Assembly (NCBI GenBank): GCA_019694315.1
Contig: JAIBCE010000004.1
Span: 1-64,000, forward strand
Length of the DNA stretch: 64,000 nt
Direction: 5' to 3'
Source: Sandaracinaceae bacterium
GTDB taxonomy: Bacteria; Myxococcota_A; Polyangia; Polyangiales; Sandaracinaceae
The notes below the pieces were generated by a model. The model worked only from the letters and a program-made list of their open reading frames with translations, did no database searches and was not told the DNA's origin. The position numbers were made by a program, and so were the translations under genes. Below, one piece after another: positions 1 to 11,883 of this stretch (the stretch's first letter is position 1; each line of letters starts with the position of its first letter).

Positions 1-2
1 TG

Positions 3-1991
3 CTCCTGCTCGGCACGCCGGAGGGGACGGGGCCCTTCCAGGAGGGGCCCGGCTTCGGCGCCGAGCGCGTGCTCGCGAAGGGCGCGCGGCCCGAGCGCAT
101 CGCCGAGGTGCTGCGGCGCATCGCGCTGCGCAAGAAGGGCGGCCCCGATGCGTCGCGTGAGCGTCGCGTGGAGCACACGCTCGAGCTCGGGCAGCGTGGC
201 GAGCCCGGCGCGGGCGAGTGGCGGACGCAGTCGGGCGATCGCGACCTCTCGCGCGACCCGCCGGGCGTCGTGCGCCGCGATCCTCCGCCGGATCGTCAGG
301 TCTCGGAGGTCATCTCCGCGCGCGAGCTGAGCCAGGTCTTCGACAGCCCCGAGTCGCCGCGTCGTCCCGGCTCGCAGCCCGGGGATCGTCGTGGCGACAG
401 CGTCGTTCCCGGCAGTCATCCCGGCACCGGCTCGGGCATCGCGTCGAGCCCCGGCACGGGCTCGGTCCCGAGCACCTCGCAGCTCTTCGTGGTCGCCTCG
501 ATCAGCGACGAGCTGCGCAAGCTCCTCTACGACGCCGATCGCCGCGTGTTCCCCGAGCGCCCACCGATCGACGTGTCCCTGCCCCGCGGCGAAGAGGCCG
601 CGCGCGAGCTCGTCCCCGACGACTTCGTCGAGGCGATCTCGATCGCGCTCGACGAGCCGGAGCGGGCCGATCTCGAGCTCACGTTCGTCGGCGCGGCGGC
701 CAAGGGCGACGAGCCACGCGCGCGCGCCGTCGTGGCCGAGGCGCCGCGCCCAGCGGCTGAGTCGGCCAAGAGCGACGCCGACGACGAGAACCGACCCAAG
801 ACCTCGCCTGGGACGCCGACGAGCATGTCGAAGCGCCCTCCCGAGCCCGACGGCACGCGCAGCAGCGCCGACGCGCAGGCTCCCCTTGCCCGTCCCCACC
901 TCGGGGAAGCCCCTGCCATGAGAGAGGACGCCGTGCGCCCATCGCAGCCTCCGCCCCGAGTCGCGCTCGTGTCGAGCGAGCGCGGTGAGCTCGCGCCGCT
1001 CGGAGCGCTCGCGCTCCTCGGACAGCTCGCGCTCGGCCGTCTCGACGTGGTCCTCACCGTCCGCGTCGAGGACAAGCCCTGCATCCTCACCCTCGTGCGC
1101 GGCGAGCTCGTGGCTGCGGCGGGCGAGGGCTGGATCGAGCTCCGACGCCGCGCCCTGCATCGCGTGCTCGCCTCGAGCGTGGGGGCGGGACAGGCCACGG
1201 AGCTGTCGCGCGGCGAGCCCACCTTCGTGCTCGAGCGCTCGTCGCGTCTCGCCGACGAGGCCGTGCTCGGCGACGTCCTCGCCAAGGCCCGCGGTGCCTT
1301 CAGCCTCGAGCCTCGCGAGGCGCGCGAGCCGGGTCCGCGCCTCACGCAGCGCCCGCTCGCCGCGATGCTCCTCGAGCTCTCGCGTCGCGTCCTCGGTGTC
1401 GATCGCGTGCTCTCGTTCCACGTGTCGGGCCCCGACGATCCGACGGTGTCGCGCCTCGAGCGCCTCGCGCGGATCGAGGTCTCTCGCACCACCGCGCTCG
1501 AGCGCGTGCTCGACGCCGTCGAGGCGCCGCGCGAGCTCGGCTGGCTCCTGCGTCGCGAGACGGCCACGGCCGCCACCACCTTGGCCTCGCTCACGACGCT
1601 CGCGCCCGACGAGCCTGGTCTCGTGGGCGCCGTCTTCGCGCTCGCTCAGCTCGGAGGTCTCACGCTCACGGTGCTGCCCGAGACCGGCTCGCTCGCGCAC
1701 ACCGATCTCGACGCCCGCGCCGAGAAGGCGATCCTCGCCCTGCGCGAGCGCGCCGACCGCGCCGATTACTTCGACGTGCTCGGCATCGCGCGCGACGCGG
1801 ACGGCTCCGCGGTGGTCGAGGCGCACTATCGCCTCCGCACCGAGCTGCTCGCGTGGCCGCTCGCGGATCTCGGCCTCGCGCGGCTCGAGGCCGATCGCAT
1901 GCGCGTGCTCGCCGTGCTCGACGACGCGGCCGAGGTGCTGGCCGACGCGCGCCTGCGTCGTCGCTACAGCCGCGGCCTCGCCGGCGCGTAG
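3..1991 (+). CDS. DUF4388/J-domain-like regulatory protein, 5' end cut by window
   Basis: The frame is open to the first base of the window, so the N-terminus is missing; 662 residues are visible. The first 45 or so residues (LLLGTPEG... to VLAKGARPERIAEVLRRI) resemble the last strand and helix of a receiver domain, with LAKG where receivers have the conserved Lys. A long Pro/Ser/Arg-rich low-complexity linker follows. The middle (around codons 320-470) resembles the DUF4388 (PATAN-like) module found in myxobacterial signalling proteins. The C-terminal 75 residues (YFDVLGIARDADGSAVVEAH onward) look like a J-domain fold but lack the HPD triad, so DnaK stimulation is doubtful. Receiver assignment is inference from the tail alone. 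A strong hairpin (2041-2075) follows the gene. Confidence 0.6.
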   Translation, partial: LLLGTPEGTGPFQEGPGFGAERVLAKGARPERIAEVLRRIALRKKGGPDASRERRVEHTLELGQRGEPGAGEWRTQSGDRDLSRDPPGVVRRDPPPDRQVSEVISARELSQVFDSPESPRRPGSQPGDRRGDSVVPGSHPGTGSGIASSPGTGSVPSTSQLFVVASISDELRKLLYDADRRVFPERPPIDVSLPRGEEAARELVPDDFVEAISIALDEPERADLELTFVGAAAKGDEPRARAVVAEAPRPAAESAKSDADDENRPKTSPGTPTSMSKRPPEPDGTRSSADAQAPLARPHLGEAPAMREDAVRPSQPPPRVALVSSERGELAPLGALALLGQLALGRLDVVLTVRVEDKPCILTLVRGELVAAAGEGWIELRRRALHRVLASSVGAGQATELSRGEPTFVLERSSRLADEAVLGDVLAKARGAFSLEPREAREPGPRLTQRPLAAMLLELSRRVLGVDRVLSFHVSGPDDPTVSRLERLARIEVSRTTALERVLDAVEAPRELGWLLRRETATAATTLASLTTLAPDEPGLVGAVFALAQLGGLTLTVLPETGSLAHTDLDARAEKAILALRERADRADYFDVLGIARDADGSAVVEAHYRLRTELLAWPLADLGLARLEADRMRVLAVLDDAAEVLADARLRRRYSRGLAGA

Positions 1992-2040
1992 TACTTCTGC
2001 CCGGAGCTCCGTTCCGGGTTCCTCTCGTCCGTCGCGGAAC

Positions 2041-2075
2041 CGCCCGATTTCCTTGGTTTCGAGGGAAATCGGGCG
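2041..2075. terminator. 12-bp stem hairpin after the first gene
   Basis: CGCCCGATTTCC (2041-2052) pairs perfectly with GGAAATCGGGCG (2064-2075) around an 11-nt loop. No T-tract follows, so it may be a processing or Rho-assisted end rather than a classic intrinsic terminator. It lies in the 207-bp gap between the first gene and def, in which I see nothing else. Confidence 0.5.
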
Positions 2076-2198
2076 CGAGGGGCTCGCCGCTCGGCGCTTG
2101 CGCGTCCGTCCCGGCGCCCTACAGACTCGCCTCTCTCCGGGGCGTGTGTCCGTGTCGCGGATCCACGCCCGAGCCGTCTCCAGCCCCCAGGCGCGCCC

Positions 2199-2714
2199 AT
2201 GGCGATCCGCACGATCCTCCACTACCCCGACAAGCGCCTTCGCGAGCCCGGCCTGCCGGTGACCGACTTCGGTCCGGCCTTCCAGGCGCTCGTCGACGAC
2301 ATGGCCGAGACCATGTACGCCGCTCCCGGCGTGGGCCTCGCGGCCACGCAGATCGGCGAGCTCAAGCGCCTCTTCCTCATCGACGTCGCCACCGGTGACG
2401 ACGAGCCCTCCGACCTCCGCGTCTTCGTGAACCCGGAGATCCTCGAGAAGGAGGGCGAGGTGCGATGGGAAGAGGGCTGCCTCTCGTTCCCCGGCGTGCA
2501 CGAGGAGATCGATCGCGCCGAGCGCGTGAAGGTCCGCGCCCAGGATCGCGAAGGAAAGCCCTTCGAGCTCGAGGCCGACGGCCTGCTCGCCATCGCGATC
2601 CAGCACGAGAACGATCACCTCGATGGAAAGCTGATGGTCGACCACCTCGGCCTCATCAAGCGCCGCCTCGTGCACCGCCAGATGGTCAAGCGCGCCACCG
2701 AAGCTGCAGAGTGA
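2199..2714 (+). CDS. def: Peptide deformylase
   Basis: 171 residues, the usual length. Removes the formyl group from the initiator Met of nascent proteins in the cytosol, using a metal ion (typically Fe2+). All three signature motifs are present: motif 1 GVGLAATQIG (about residues 45-54), motif 2 EGCLSFP with the metal-binding Cys (about 90-96), and motif 3 QHENDHLDG with the two metal-binding His and the catalytic Glu (about 132-140). It stands alone, without the fmt gene often found beside it. It is followed 49 bp later by the pyrimidine degradation genes on the same strand, with no obvious functional link. Confidence 0.97.
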   Translation: MAIRTILHYPDKRLREPGLPVTDFGPAFQALVDDMAETMYAAPGVGLAATQIGELKRLFLIDVATGDDEPSDLRVFVNPEILEKEGEVRWEEGCLSFPGVHEEIDRAERVKVRAQDREGKPFELEADGLLAIAIQHENDHLDGKLMVDHLGLIKRRLVHRQMVKRATEAAE

Positions 2715-2763
2715 TCCTGGGGCCCCGAACGTCGTAGTCTCGCCCCTCCAACGAGGTGGACCG

Positions 2764-4017
2764 ATGGCCGACGGAAGCAAGCACGCGGATCTTCGAGTGA
2801 ACGGTGAGCGCCTCTGGGGCTCGCTCATGGAGCTCGCGCAGATCGGCGCGACCGACAAGGGTGGCGTGTGCCGCCTCGCCCTCACCGACCTCGACAAGCA
2901 AGGTCGCGATCTCGTCACGCGGTGGGCGCGCGAGGCAGGGCTCACCGTGACGATCGACAAGATCGGCAACGGCTTCCTCCGCCGCGAGGGCAAGAACCCC
3001 GCGCTCGCGCCGATCGTCACCGGCAGCCACATCGACACGCAGCCGACGGGCGGAAAATTCGACGGCAACTACGGCGTGCTCGCGGGCCTCGAGGTCGTCC
3101 GCACGCTCAACGATCACGGCATCCAGACCGAGGCGCCCATCGAGGTCGCGTTCTGGACCAACGAGGAGGGCTCGCGCTTCGTCCCCGTGATGATGGGCTC
3201 CGGCGTCTTCGCGAAGGCCTTCTCGCTCGAGACCGCGTACGCCGCCGTCGACACCACGGGCAAGAGCGTGAAGGGCGAGCTCGAGCGCATCGGCTACGTC
3301 GGGCCCGAGGAGCCCGGCGCGCATCCGATCGGCTGCTACTTCGAGACGCACATCGAGCAGGGTCCCGTGCTCGAGGATCACGACGTGACGATCGGCGTCG
3401 TCACGGGCGTGCTCGGCATCCGCTGGTACGACTGCGTGGTCACTGGCATGGAGGCGCACGCGGGCCCCACGCCCATGGCGCTGCGCAAGGACGCGATGCA
3501 GGTCGCGACGCGCATCATGCAGGAGGTCGTCGCCATCGCGCACCGCTTCCCGCCGCACGGCCGCGGCACGGTGGGGATGGTGCACGTGCACCCCAACAGC
3601 CGGAACGTCATCCCGGGCCGCGTGAAGTTCTCGATCGATCTCCGCAACGCGACGGACGCGCTCTGCGATCAGATGGACGCCGAGATCCGCGCATTCATCC
3701 GCAAGACGAGCGAGGAGACCAAGCTCCCGATCACGATCGAGCTCGTTTCGAGCTACCCCGCGCAGCCGTTCCACGCCGAGTGCGTGGAGGCCGTGGGCAA
3801 CGCAGCGGCTGCGCTCGGCTACTCGAACATGCGCGCCGTCTCGGGCGCGGGTCACGACGCCGTGTACATGGCGCGCCTCGCGCCGAGCGGGATGATCTTC
3901 ATCCCCTGCAAGGACGGCATCTCGCACAACGAGATCGAGGACGCCAAGCCCGAGCACATCACCGCGGGCTGCAACGTGCTCCTGCACGCCATGCTCTCGA
4001 AGGCGAAGGCCGTCTGA
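2764..4017 (+). CDS. Zn-dependent M20-family amidohydrolase, probable beta-ureidopropionase
   Basis: 417 residues of the allantoate amidohydrolase/N-carbamoyl-amino-acid hydrolase branch of family M20. Metal and substrate motifs seen: GSHIDTQPTGGKFDGNYG (His and Asp ligands; Gln replaces the more usual Val after DT), TNEEGSRF (Glu ligands) and HIEQGPVLE, plus a C-terminal GAGHDA His. Expected reaction: N-carbamoyl-beta-alanine to beta-alanine, CO2 and NH3, the third step of reductive pyrimidine breakdown. The family also hydrolyses allantoate and N-carbamoyl-L-amino acids, so the assignment rests on the neighbours: dihydropyrimidine dehydrogenase and dihydropyrimidinase directly downstream. 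The start has a good GAGG (AACGAGGTGGACCG) ahead of the ATG. Confidence 0.88.
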   Translation: MADGSKHADLRVNGERLWGSLMELAQIGATDKGGVCRLALTDLDKQGRDLVTRWAREAGLTVTIDKIGNGFLRREGKNPALAPIVTGSHIDTQPTGGKFDGNYGVLAGLEVVRTLNDHGIQTEAPIEVAFWTNEEGSRFVPVMMGSGVFAKAFSLETAYAAVDTTGKSVKGELERIGYVGPEEPGAHPIGCYFETHIEQGPVLEDHDVTIGVVTGVLGIRWYDCVVTGMEAHAGPTPMALRKDAMQVATRIMQEVVAIAHRFPPHGRGTVGMVHVHPNSRNVIPGRVKFSIDLRNATDALCDQMDAEIRAFIRKTSEETKLPITIELVSSYPAQPFHAECVEAVGNAAAALGYSNMRAVSGAGHDAVYMARLAPSGMIFIPCKDGISHNEIEDAKPEHITAGCNVLLHAMLSKAKAV

Positions 4018-4029
4018 TCGCCCGGGATT

Positions 4030-4052
4030 GACGCGCTGCGTCGCTGTTTTTT
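4030..4052 (+). terminator. Weak hairpin with T-run between ureidopropionase gene and preT
   Basis: GACGC-GCT-GCGTC forms a 5-bp stem, followed after 4 nt by six T residues. It is short for a terminator; if active it would only partly separate the first gene of the cluster from preT. Confidence 0.25.
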
Positions 4053-4104
4053 CCCCGGATCGACTGTTCCGTTCGTGTCGCTCTGCGTGCGAGCCTGCGG
4101 CTCC

Positions 4105-5446
4105 ATGACAGCCACTCACGACGACCCGGCGGGTCGTGCGCGCCTGCCGTCCGAGCGCGCCGAGACCGTGTTCTCGGACTACAAACCCGCGCTGACGAAG
4201 GATCAGGCTCTCGCAGAGGCGAATCGGTGCTTGTTCTGCACCGACGCGCCCTGCGTGAAGGCCTGCCCCACGCACATCGACATCCCGCAGTTCATCCGGA
4301 AGATCGCGACCGGCAACGAAGAGGGATCGGCGCGCACCATCTTCAGCGCGAACATCCTCGGCACGAGCTGCGCGCGCGTCTGCCCCGTCGAGGTGCTCTG
4401 CGTCGGCGACTGCGTCTACAACGACAAGGGCGAGCCGCCGATCCAGATCGGCAAGCTCCAGCGCTACGCCACCGACGCCGCGCTCGCGAGCGGCCTTCGC
4501 TTCTTCGAGGCGGGGCCCGACAGCGGCAAGAGCGTGGGCCTCGTGGGGGCCGGCCCCGCGAGCCTGGCCGCGGCGCATCGCCTCCGGCGCTTCGGCCACC
4601 GCGTCACGATCTACGAGAAGCGGAGCGTCGTGGGCGGTCTCAACACCACGGGCATCGCGCCGCACAAGCTCCGCGCCGATGCGAGCCTCGAGGAGGTCGC
4701 GTGGGTCCTCGGCATCGGCGGCATCGACGTGAAGACGGGCGTGTCCGTGGGCACCGACGTCTCCTTCGAAGAGCTCGAGAAGCGTCACGACGCGCTCTTC
4801 GTCGGCGTGGGCCTGGGCGCCGACACGAGGCTCGGTGTGCCCGGCGAGAACCTCGGAAACGTCGAGGGCGCCGTCGCTTGGATCGAGCGCATGAAGCTCG
4901 AGAAGCTCGACCTCTCGTCCCACTCGCGCTGCGTGGTGGTCGGTGGCGGCAACACGGCGCTCGACGTCGTCCGCGAGGCCCGCACGCTCGGCGTCGCGAG
5001 CGTCACGCTCCTCTATCGCGGCGACGAGGCGGGCATGCCCGGCTATTCGCACGAGTGGGAGTCGGCCAAGGTCCAGGGCGTGGCGGGCGCCTGGCGCGCG
5101 CAGCCGGTGGGCTTCGTCGCGAATGCCACGGGCACCGTCGTGACGGGTGTGCAGTGCGTGCGCCTCGACGCGAGCAAGAAGCCCATCGCGGGCACCGAAT
5201 TCGTCGTCCCCGCCGATCTCGTGCTCGTCGCGATCGGGCAGTCGACGCTCGGACATCTGCTCTCGTCGCTGCCGGGCGTCGTGATCGACAAGGGCCGAGT
5301 CGTGACCGACGAGCACGGCCGCACGGGCCGCAAGGGCCTCTTCGCCGGAGGCGACTGCCGCAATGGTGGCAAGGAGGTGGTCAATGCCGTCGCCGAGGGC
5401 GACGCAGCGGCCATCGCGATCGATGCCTATCTGAGGGGAGCCGACC

Positions 5447-5454
<8 letters not shown>
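4105..5454 (+). CDS. preT: NAD(P)-dependent dihydropyrimidine dehydrogenase, FAD/NAD(P) subunit PreT-like
   Basis: Glutamate-synthase-small-subunit-like protein that passes electrons between NAD(P)H and the PreA subunit. It opens with a double Cys cluster for Fe-S centres (CLFCTDAPCVKACP and SCARVCPVEVLCVGDC), then a dinucleotide-binding GLVGAGPASLAAA loop for FAD and a second one, VVVGGGNTALDV, for NAD(P). The C-terminal GLFAGGDCRNGG motif is typical of the family. I place the start at ATG 4105, giving 449 residues; a GTG at 4075 would add ten residues that are not conserved-looking. The stop overlaps the preA start by 8 bp, which suggests translational coupling of the two subunits. Confidence 0.92.
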
Positions 5455-8336
<2,882 letters not shown>

Positions 8337-8394
8337 GCCACTCGCCCCTTCGCTCGTCCCTCGCTCCCCTCTTCGCGTCCGCACGGAGACATCC

Positions 8395-9885
8395 ATGTTC
8401 CCCAACTTCCCTGCTCGCTCGTACGACTTCACCGCCTATCCGAACGCCGTCAATTACGTGGGGGGCGAGTTCCTGTCGCCCAAGTCGTCCAAGGACACAC
8501 TGCCCATCTTGAACCCGCGCTGGGGCAAGCCCATCTCCGACGTGGTGATGAGCGCCCGCGAGGACGTGGACGCGGCGGTGCTGGCGGCCGAGAAGGGCTT
8601 CGCGGAGTGGCGTCAGTGGCCGATCCGCGATCGCGCCTACGTCCTCTACAAGCTCCGTCAGCTCATGATCGACAACATCGAGGAGCTGAGCTGGCTCATC
8701 ACCCACGAGAACGGCAAGATCTTCCCCGAGGCCAAGGCCGAAGTGGAGAAGGCCATCGAGTGCTGCGAGTACGGCTGCTCGCTCCCGAACATCGCGTCGG
8801 GCAACCAGCTCGAGGTGAGCCGCGGCGTCGCGTGTGAGGTGGTCTACGAGCCCCTCGGCGTCGTGGCCGGCGTCACGCCCTTCAACTTCCCCCTCATGGT
8901 GCCCATGTGGATGCTCCCGCAGGCGCTCGTGGGCGGAAATGCCTTCCTCCTCAAGCCCAGTGAGCAGGTGCCCCTGAGCTCCATGCGATTGGCGCAGATG
9001 CTCGCCGAGGCGGGCCTTCCCAAGGGCGTGTTCAACGTGGTGCAGGGCGGCCAGGCGGTGGTCGAGGCGTTCTGCGATCACCCGCGCATCAAGGCCGTGG
9101 GCTTCGTCGGCTCGACGCGCGTCGCCAAGGCCGTCTACGGGCGCGCCGCGACGCACGGCAAGCGCGCGCTCTGCCTCGGCGGCGCCAAGAACCACCTCAT
9201 CGTGGTGCCCGACGCCGACGTCGACGTGACGGCCGACAACGTGGTCGCGTCGTTCACCGGCTGCGCGGGCCAGCGCTGCATGGCCGCCAGCGTGCTCCTC
9301 GCGGTGGGCGACTGCGATCACATCCTCGAGGCGATCAAGCAGAAGGCCAGCAAGCTGCAGCTCGGCAAGGAGCTCGGCCCGATCATCAACGAGGCCTCCG
9401 AGAAGCGCATCCGCGGCTACATCGACGACGCCGAGAAGCGCGGCGCCAAGGTGGTGGTCGACGGCCGTGGCCAGAAGGCCACCGACTCCGGCTACTGGGT
9501 CGGCGCGACCATCCTCGACGGCATGAGCACCGACATCCCCGCCGGCAAGGAGGAGATCTTCGGGCCGGTGCTCTCGGTGATCCGCGTGCCGAACGTGGAG
9601 AAGGCGCTCGAGATCGAGAACGCCAATCCGTACGGCAACGCCTCGAGCGTCTACACCACGAGCGGCGACGTCGCGCGTCGCGTGATGGGAAGTGTCGAGG
9701 CAGGCATGTGCGGCGTGAACGTGGGTGTCCCCGTGCCGCGCGAGCCCTTCGGCTTCGGCGGCTGGAACGACTCGGCCTTCGGACACGGCAACATCACGGG
9801 CTGGGACGGATATCGCTTCTGGACCCGTCAGCGGAAGATCACCAGCAAGTGGGCCCTCCAGAAGGACGCCACCTGGATGAGCTGA
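8395..9885 (+). CDS. mmsA: CoA-acylating methylmalonate/malonate-semialdehyde dehydrogenase
   Basis: 496 residues of the aldehyde dehydrogenase superfamily, MMSDH branch. It would oxidise malonate semialdehyde to acetyl-CoA or methylmalonate semialdehyde to propionyl-CoA, with loss of CO2 and NADH formation. Visible features: TPFNFPLMVPMWM, the NAD loop GFVGSTRVAKAVY (about 236-248), GGAKNH (family-typical EGAKNH), and the nucleophile Cys295 in GCAGQRCMAA. Its place after dihydropyrimidinase and before the transaminase makes it the final step of the pyrimidine route, but MMSDH also serves valine and inositol catabolism. Confidence 0.9.
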   Translation: MFPNFPARSYDFTAYPNAVNYVGGEFLSPKSSKDTLPILNPRWGKPISDVVMSAREDVDAAVLAAEKGFAEWRQWPIRDRAYVLYKLRQLMIDNIEELSWLITHENGKIFPEAKAEVEKAIECCEYGCSLPNIASGNQLEVSRGVACEVVYEPLGVVAGVTPFNFPLMVPMWMLPQALVGGNAFLLKPSEQVPLSSMRLAQMLAEAGLPKGVFNVVQGGQAVVEAFCDHPRIKAVGFVGSTRVAKAVYGRAATHGKRALCLGGAKNHLIVVPDADVDVTADNVVASFTGCAGQRCMAASVLLAVGDCDHILEAIKQKASKLQLGKELGPIINEASEKRIRGYIDDAEKRGAKVVVDGRGQKATDSGYWVGATILDGMSTDIPAGKEEIFGPVLSVIRVPNVEKALEIENANPYGNASSVYTTSGDVARRVMGSVEAGMCGVNVGVPVPREPFGFGGWNDSAFGHGNITGWDGYRFWTRQRKITSKWALQKDATWMS

Positions 9886-9946
9886 GAGCGCGCGCCGGAG
9901 CGGGCCAGGAAGGGCTTTCCTCCTTGCCTGTCCGGCGACCCGCTCG

Positions 9947-9977
9947 GAGCACGCCCGTCACCGCGGGCGTGCTCTTT
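9947..9977 (+). terminator. Intrinsic terminator-like hairpin between mmsA and the aminotransferase
   Basis: GAGCACGCCCG (9947-9957) and CGGGCGTGCTC (9964-9974) form a perfect 11-bp stem with a 6-nt loop, followed by TTTC. A second perfect 6-bp hairpin (9992-10006) sits just ahead of the next ribosome site. These may make the aminotransferase a separately controlled unit. Confidence 0.6.
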
Positions 9978-10026
9978 CACACCTCACTCGAGCGCCCTGC
10001 GGGCGCGTCCCGACAGGAGAAGTTCC

Positions 10027-11352
10027 ATGAGCATGTCGTCGAAGGAGATGGTCGAGCTGTGCCTCCAGCACAGCCTCTTCTCGTGGTCTGCGACCGGCAA
10101 GGTCGACCCGATCCCCGTGGCCCGGGCCGAGGGCATCTACCTGTACTCGCCCGAGGGTCAGCGCTGGATCGACTGGAACAGCCAGCTCATGAGCGTGAAC
10201 ATCGGTCACGGGCATCCGCACGTGATCAAGGCGATCGCCGAGCAGGCCCAGACGCTCACGTTCGCCTATCCGGGCATGGCCACCGAGGTGCGCGCGCGCC
10301 TCTCGAAGCGCCTCGCCGAGCTCTGCCCCGGTGACATCAACACGTTCTTCTACACACTCGGTGGGGCCGAGGCGAACGAGAACGCCATCAAGGCAGCGCG
10401 CCAGTTCTCGGGGCGCCACAAGATCCTCGTGCGCTATCGCAGCTACCACGGCGCCACACACGGCGCGATCTCGCTGACGGGTGATCCGCGCCGCTGGCCG
10501 AACGAGCCGGGCATGAACGGCGTGGTGCGCGTGATGGACCCCTCCCCCTACGACTACTCGTTCGGCACGACCGACGAGGAGATCGTGAGGAACAACCTCA
10601 CCTACCTCGAAGAGGTCATCCAGTACGAGAACCCGAAGAACATCGCCGCGATGTTCATCGAGACCGTCACGGGCACCAATGGCATCCTGCCGCCGCCCAA
10701 GGGCTATCTGAAGGGTCTCAAGGCGCTGCTCGACAAGTACGGAATCCTCCTCGTCTGCGACGAGGTCATGGCGGGCTGGGGCCGCACCGGAAAGACCTTC
10801 GCCTTCGAGCACGGCGACATCGTCCCGGACATCGTCACGATGGCCAAGGGCCTCACGTCCTCGTACATGCCACTCGGCGTGATGGGCGTGAGCGACAAGA
10901 TCGCCCATCACTTCCGCGAGAACGTGTTCTCCGGCGGTCTCACCTACAACGCACATCCCATGTGCCTGGCGGCGGCCATGGCGGTCATCGACGTGCTCGA
11001 GAGCGAGAAGCTCATCGAGAACAGCGCGCGCATGGGCGAGGTGATGCACGGCCACATGGAGCGCATGAAGGCCAAGCACAAGAGCGTGCTCACGCACCGC
11101 AACATCGGCCTCTTCGGCACGATCGAACTCCGTAAGAACAGCAAGAACGAGCGCCTCGTCCCCTACGCGGGCGCTCATCCGGTCATCGGCAAGCTCAACA
11201 AGTTCTTCCGCGACAACGGCCTCTTCACCGTCATCTCGCAGAGCCTCGTCATGTGCAATCCGCCGCTCTGCATCACCGAGGCGCAGATGGCCGAGGCCTT
11301 CGAGATCCTCGACCGAGGTCTCTCGCTGGTCGACGAGGTGTTCGAGGGCTGA
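10027..11352 (+). CDS. Class III PLP aminotransferase, probable beta-alanine (omega-amino acid) transaminase
   Basis: 441 residues, PLP fold type I. Pyridoxal phosphate site: Asp245 in CDEVMAGWGRTG and the Schiff-base Lys274 in TMAKGLTSS; GGAEANE and the SYHGATHGA loop are also present. In this setting it would convert beta-alanine or beta-aminoisobutyrate to the semialdehyde used by the preceding dehydrogenase. Amino acceptor (pyruvate or 2-oxoglutarate) cannot be read from sequence. AGGAG lies at a good distance before the ATG at 10027; an in-frame ATG two codons later is an alternative. Class III enzymes vary widely in substrate, so the role is inferred from context. Confidence 0.85.
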   Translation: MSMSSKEMVELCLQHSLFSWSATGKVDPIPVARAEGIYLYSPEGQRWIDWNSQLMSVNIGHGHPHVIKAIAEQAQTLTFAYPGMATEVRARLSKRLAELCPGDINTFFYTLGGAEANENAIKAARQFSGRHKILVRYRSYHGATHGAISLTGDPRRWPNEPGMNGVVRVMDPSPYDYSFGTTDEEIVRNNLTYLEEVIQYENPKNIAAMFIETVTGTNGILPPPKGYLKGLKALLDKYGILLVCDEVMAGWGRTGKTFAFEHGDIVPDIVTMAKGLTSSYMPLGVMGVSDKIAHHFRENVFSGGLTYNAHPMCLAAAMAVIDVLESEKLIENSARMGEVMHGHMERMKAKHKSVLTHRNIGLFGTIELRKNSKNERLVPYAGAHPVIGKLNKFFRDNGLFTVISQSLVMCNPPLCITEAQMAEAFEILDRGLSLVDEVFEG

Positions 11353-11370
11353 GCTCCCTCTCTCAGTATG

Positions 11371-11577
11371 TTCGCGCCTCCGGCGCGGTCGGGGGGAGTC
11401 GGCAACTCCCCCCCATTCCCCCCTGCTCGACGCTCCCCAAGCCTCGCGTTCTCGCGCGCTCCTGGGGTGAGCCAAGCTCACCCCCGGTGATCGGACACCG
11501 CGCACAGGCACGAAGTGCCGAGCACGGGGAGAACCCGGCGTGGCGTCCCCGACGGCGGTTTTTTCTCCAGCTCTCAG
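11371..11577 (+). repeat. Dispersed intergenic repeat, copy A (inverted partner at 46697-46851)
   Basis: Bases 11371-11468 (98 nt) match the reverse complement of 46754-46851 with two mismatches, and 11538-11568 matches 46706-46736 with three. Internal hairpins: GCGCC/GGCGC, a G-run/C-run arm around CGGCA, and GGGGTGAGC-CAA-GCTCACCCC (11464-11484). Between the two matched blocks copy A carries about 53 extra nt with a further small hairpin (GGCAC-GAA-GTGCC). A 13-bp imperfect repeat, CTCCCTCTCTCAG at 11354 and CTCCAGCTCTCAG at 11565, flanks it. The right edge includes the stop codon of the PIN remnant. Confidence 0.85.
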
Positions 11578-11825
11578 ATCGCGATCACGCGGCGCACGGC
11601 GCGGAAGTGCTGCTGTAGCCGCGTGAGATCGACTGGGTCGGACGTGTAGACGACGTCGCCGCGCGAGGCGGCCGAGGCCATGACGACGGCGTCGACGAGC
11701 GTGGCGCCTCGAACGCTCGTGAGCGCCTCGCCTGCGCGACGCGCGAGCTCGGGCGTGAGGAGCTCGACGCACACGCTCTCGAGCATCGCCTCGCGCAGAT
11801 CGGTCTGCGGGGCGGCGCGAGTCAT
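11574..11825 (-). pseudogene. PIN-domain (VapC-like) C-terminal remnant
   Basis: About 83 residues from ATG 11825 (an ATG at 11864 would add 13). The second half, TLVDAVVMASAASRGDVVYT followed by a D-x-x-D-L pattern, matches the last third of PIN-domain ribonuclease toxins, with the late acidic residues. The N-terminal strand with the first catalytic Asp is absent and I found no continuation in other frames upstream, nor an antitoxin gene. It is probably a decayed toxin. Just ahead of the ATG lies an 8-bp inverted repeat (CCGTGGTC-G-GACCACGG, 11833-11849), the kind of site toxin-antitoxin modules use for autoregulation. Confidence 0.55.
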
Positions 11826-11832
11826 GGTCCTA

Positions 11833-11849
11833 CCGTGGTCGGACCACGG
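11833..11849. promoter_or_regulatory. Inverted repeat upstream of the PIN remnant
   Basis: CCGTGGTC and GACCACGG are perfect complements around a single G, 7 bp before the ATG at 11825 on the minus strand. Possible operator; no regulator gene is adjacent. Confidence 0.35.
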
Positions 11850-11883
11850 GTCACGGTCAAGCAAGGCCGGGACGAGCGCGGAG

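Noticed and set aside
11574-11864. Active toxin-antitoxin pair
   Set aside because: The PIN domain lacks its N-terminal catalytic part and there is no antitoxin gene beside it.
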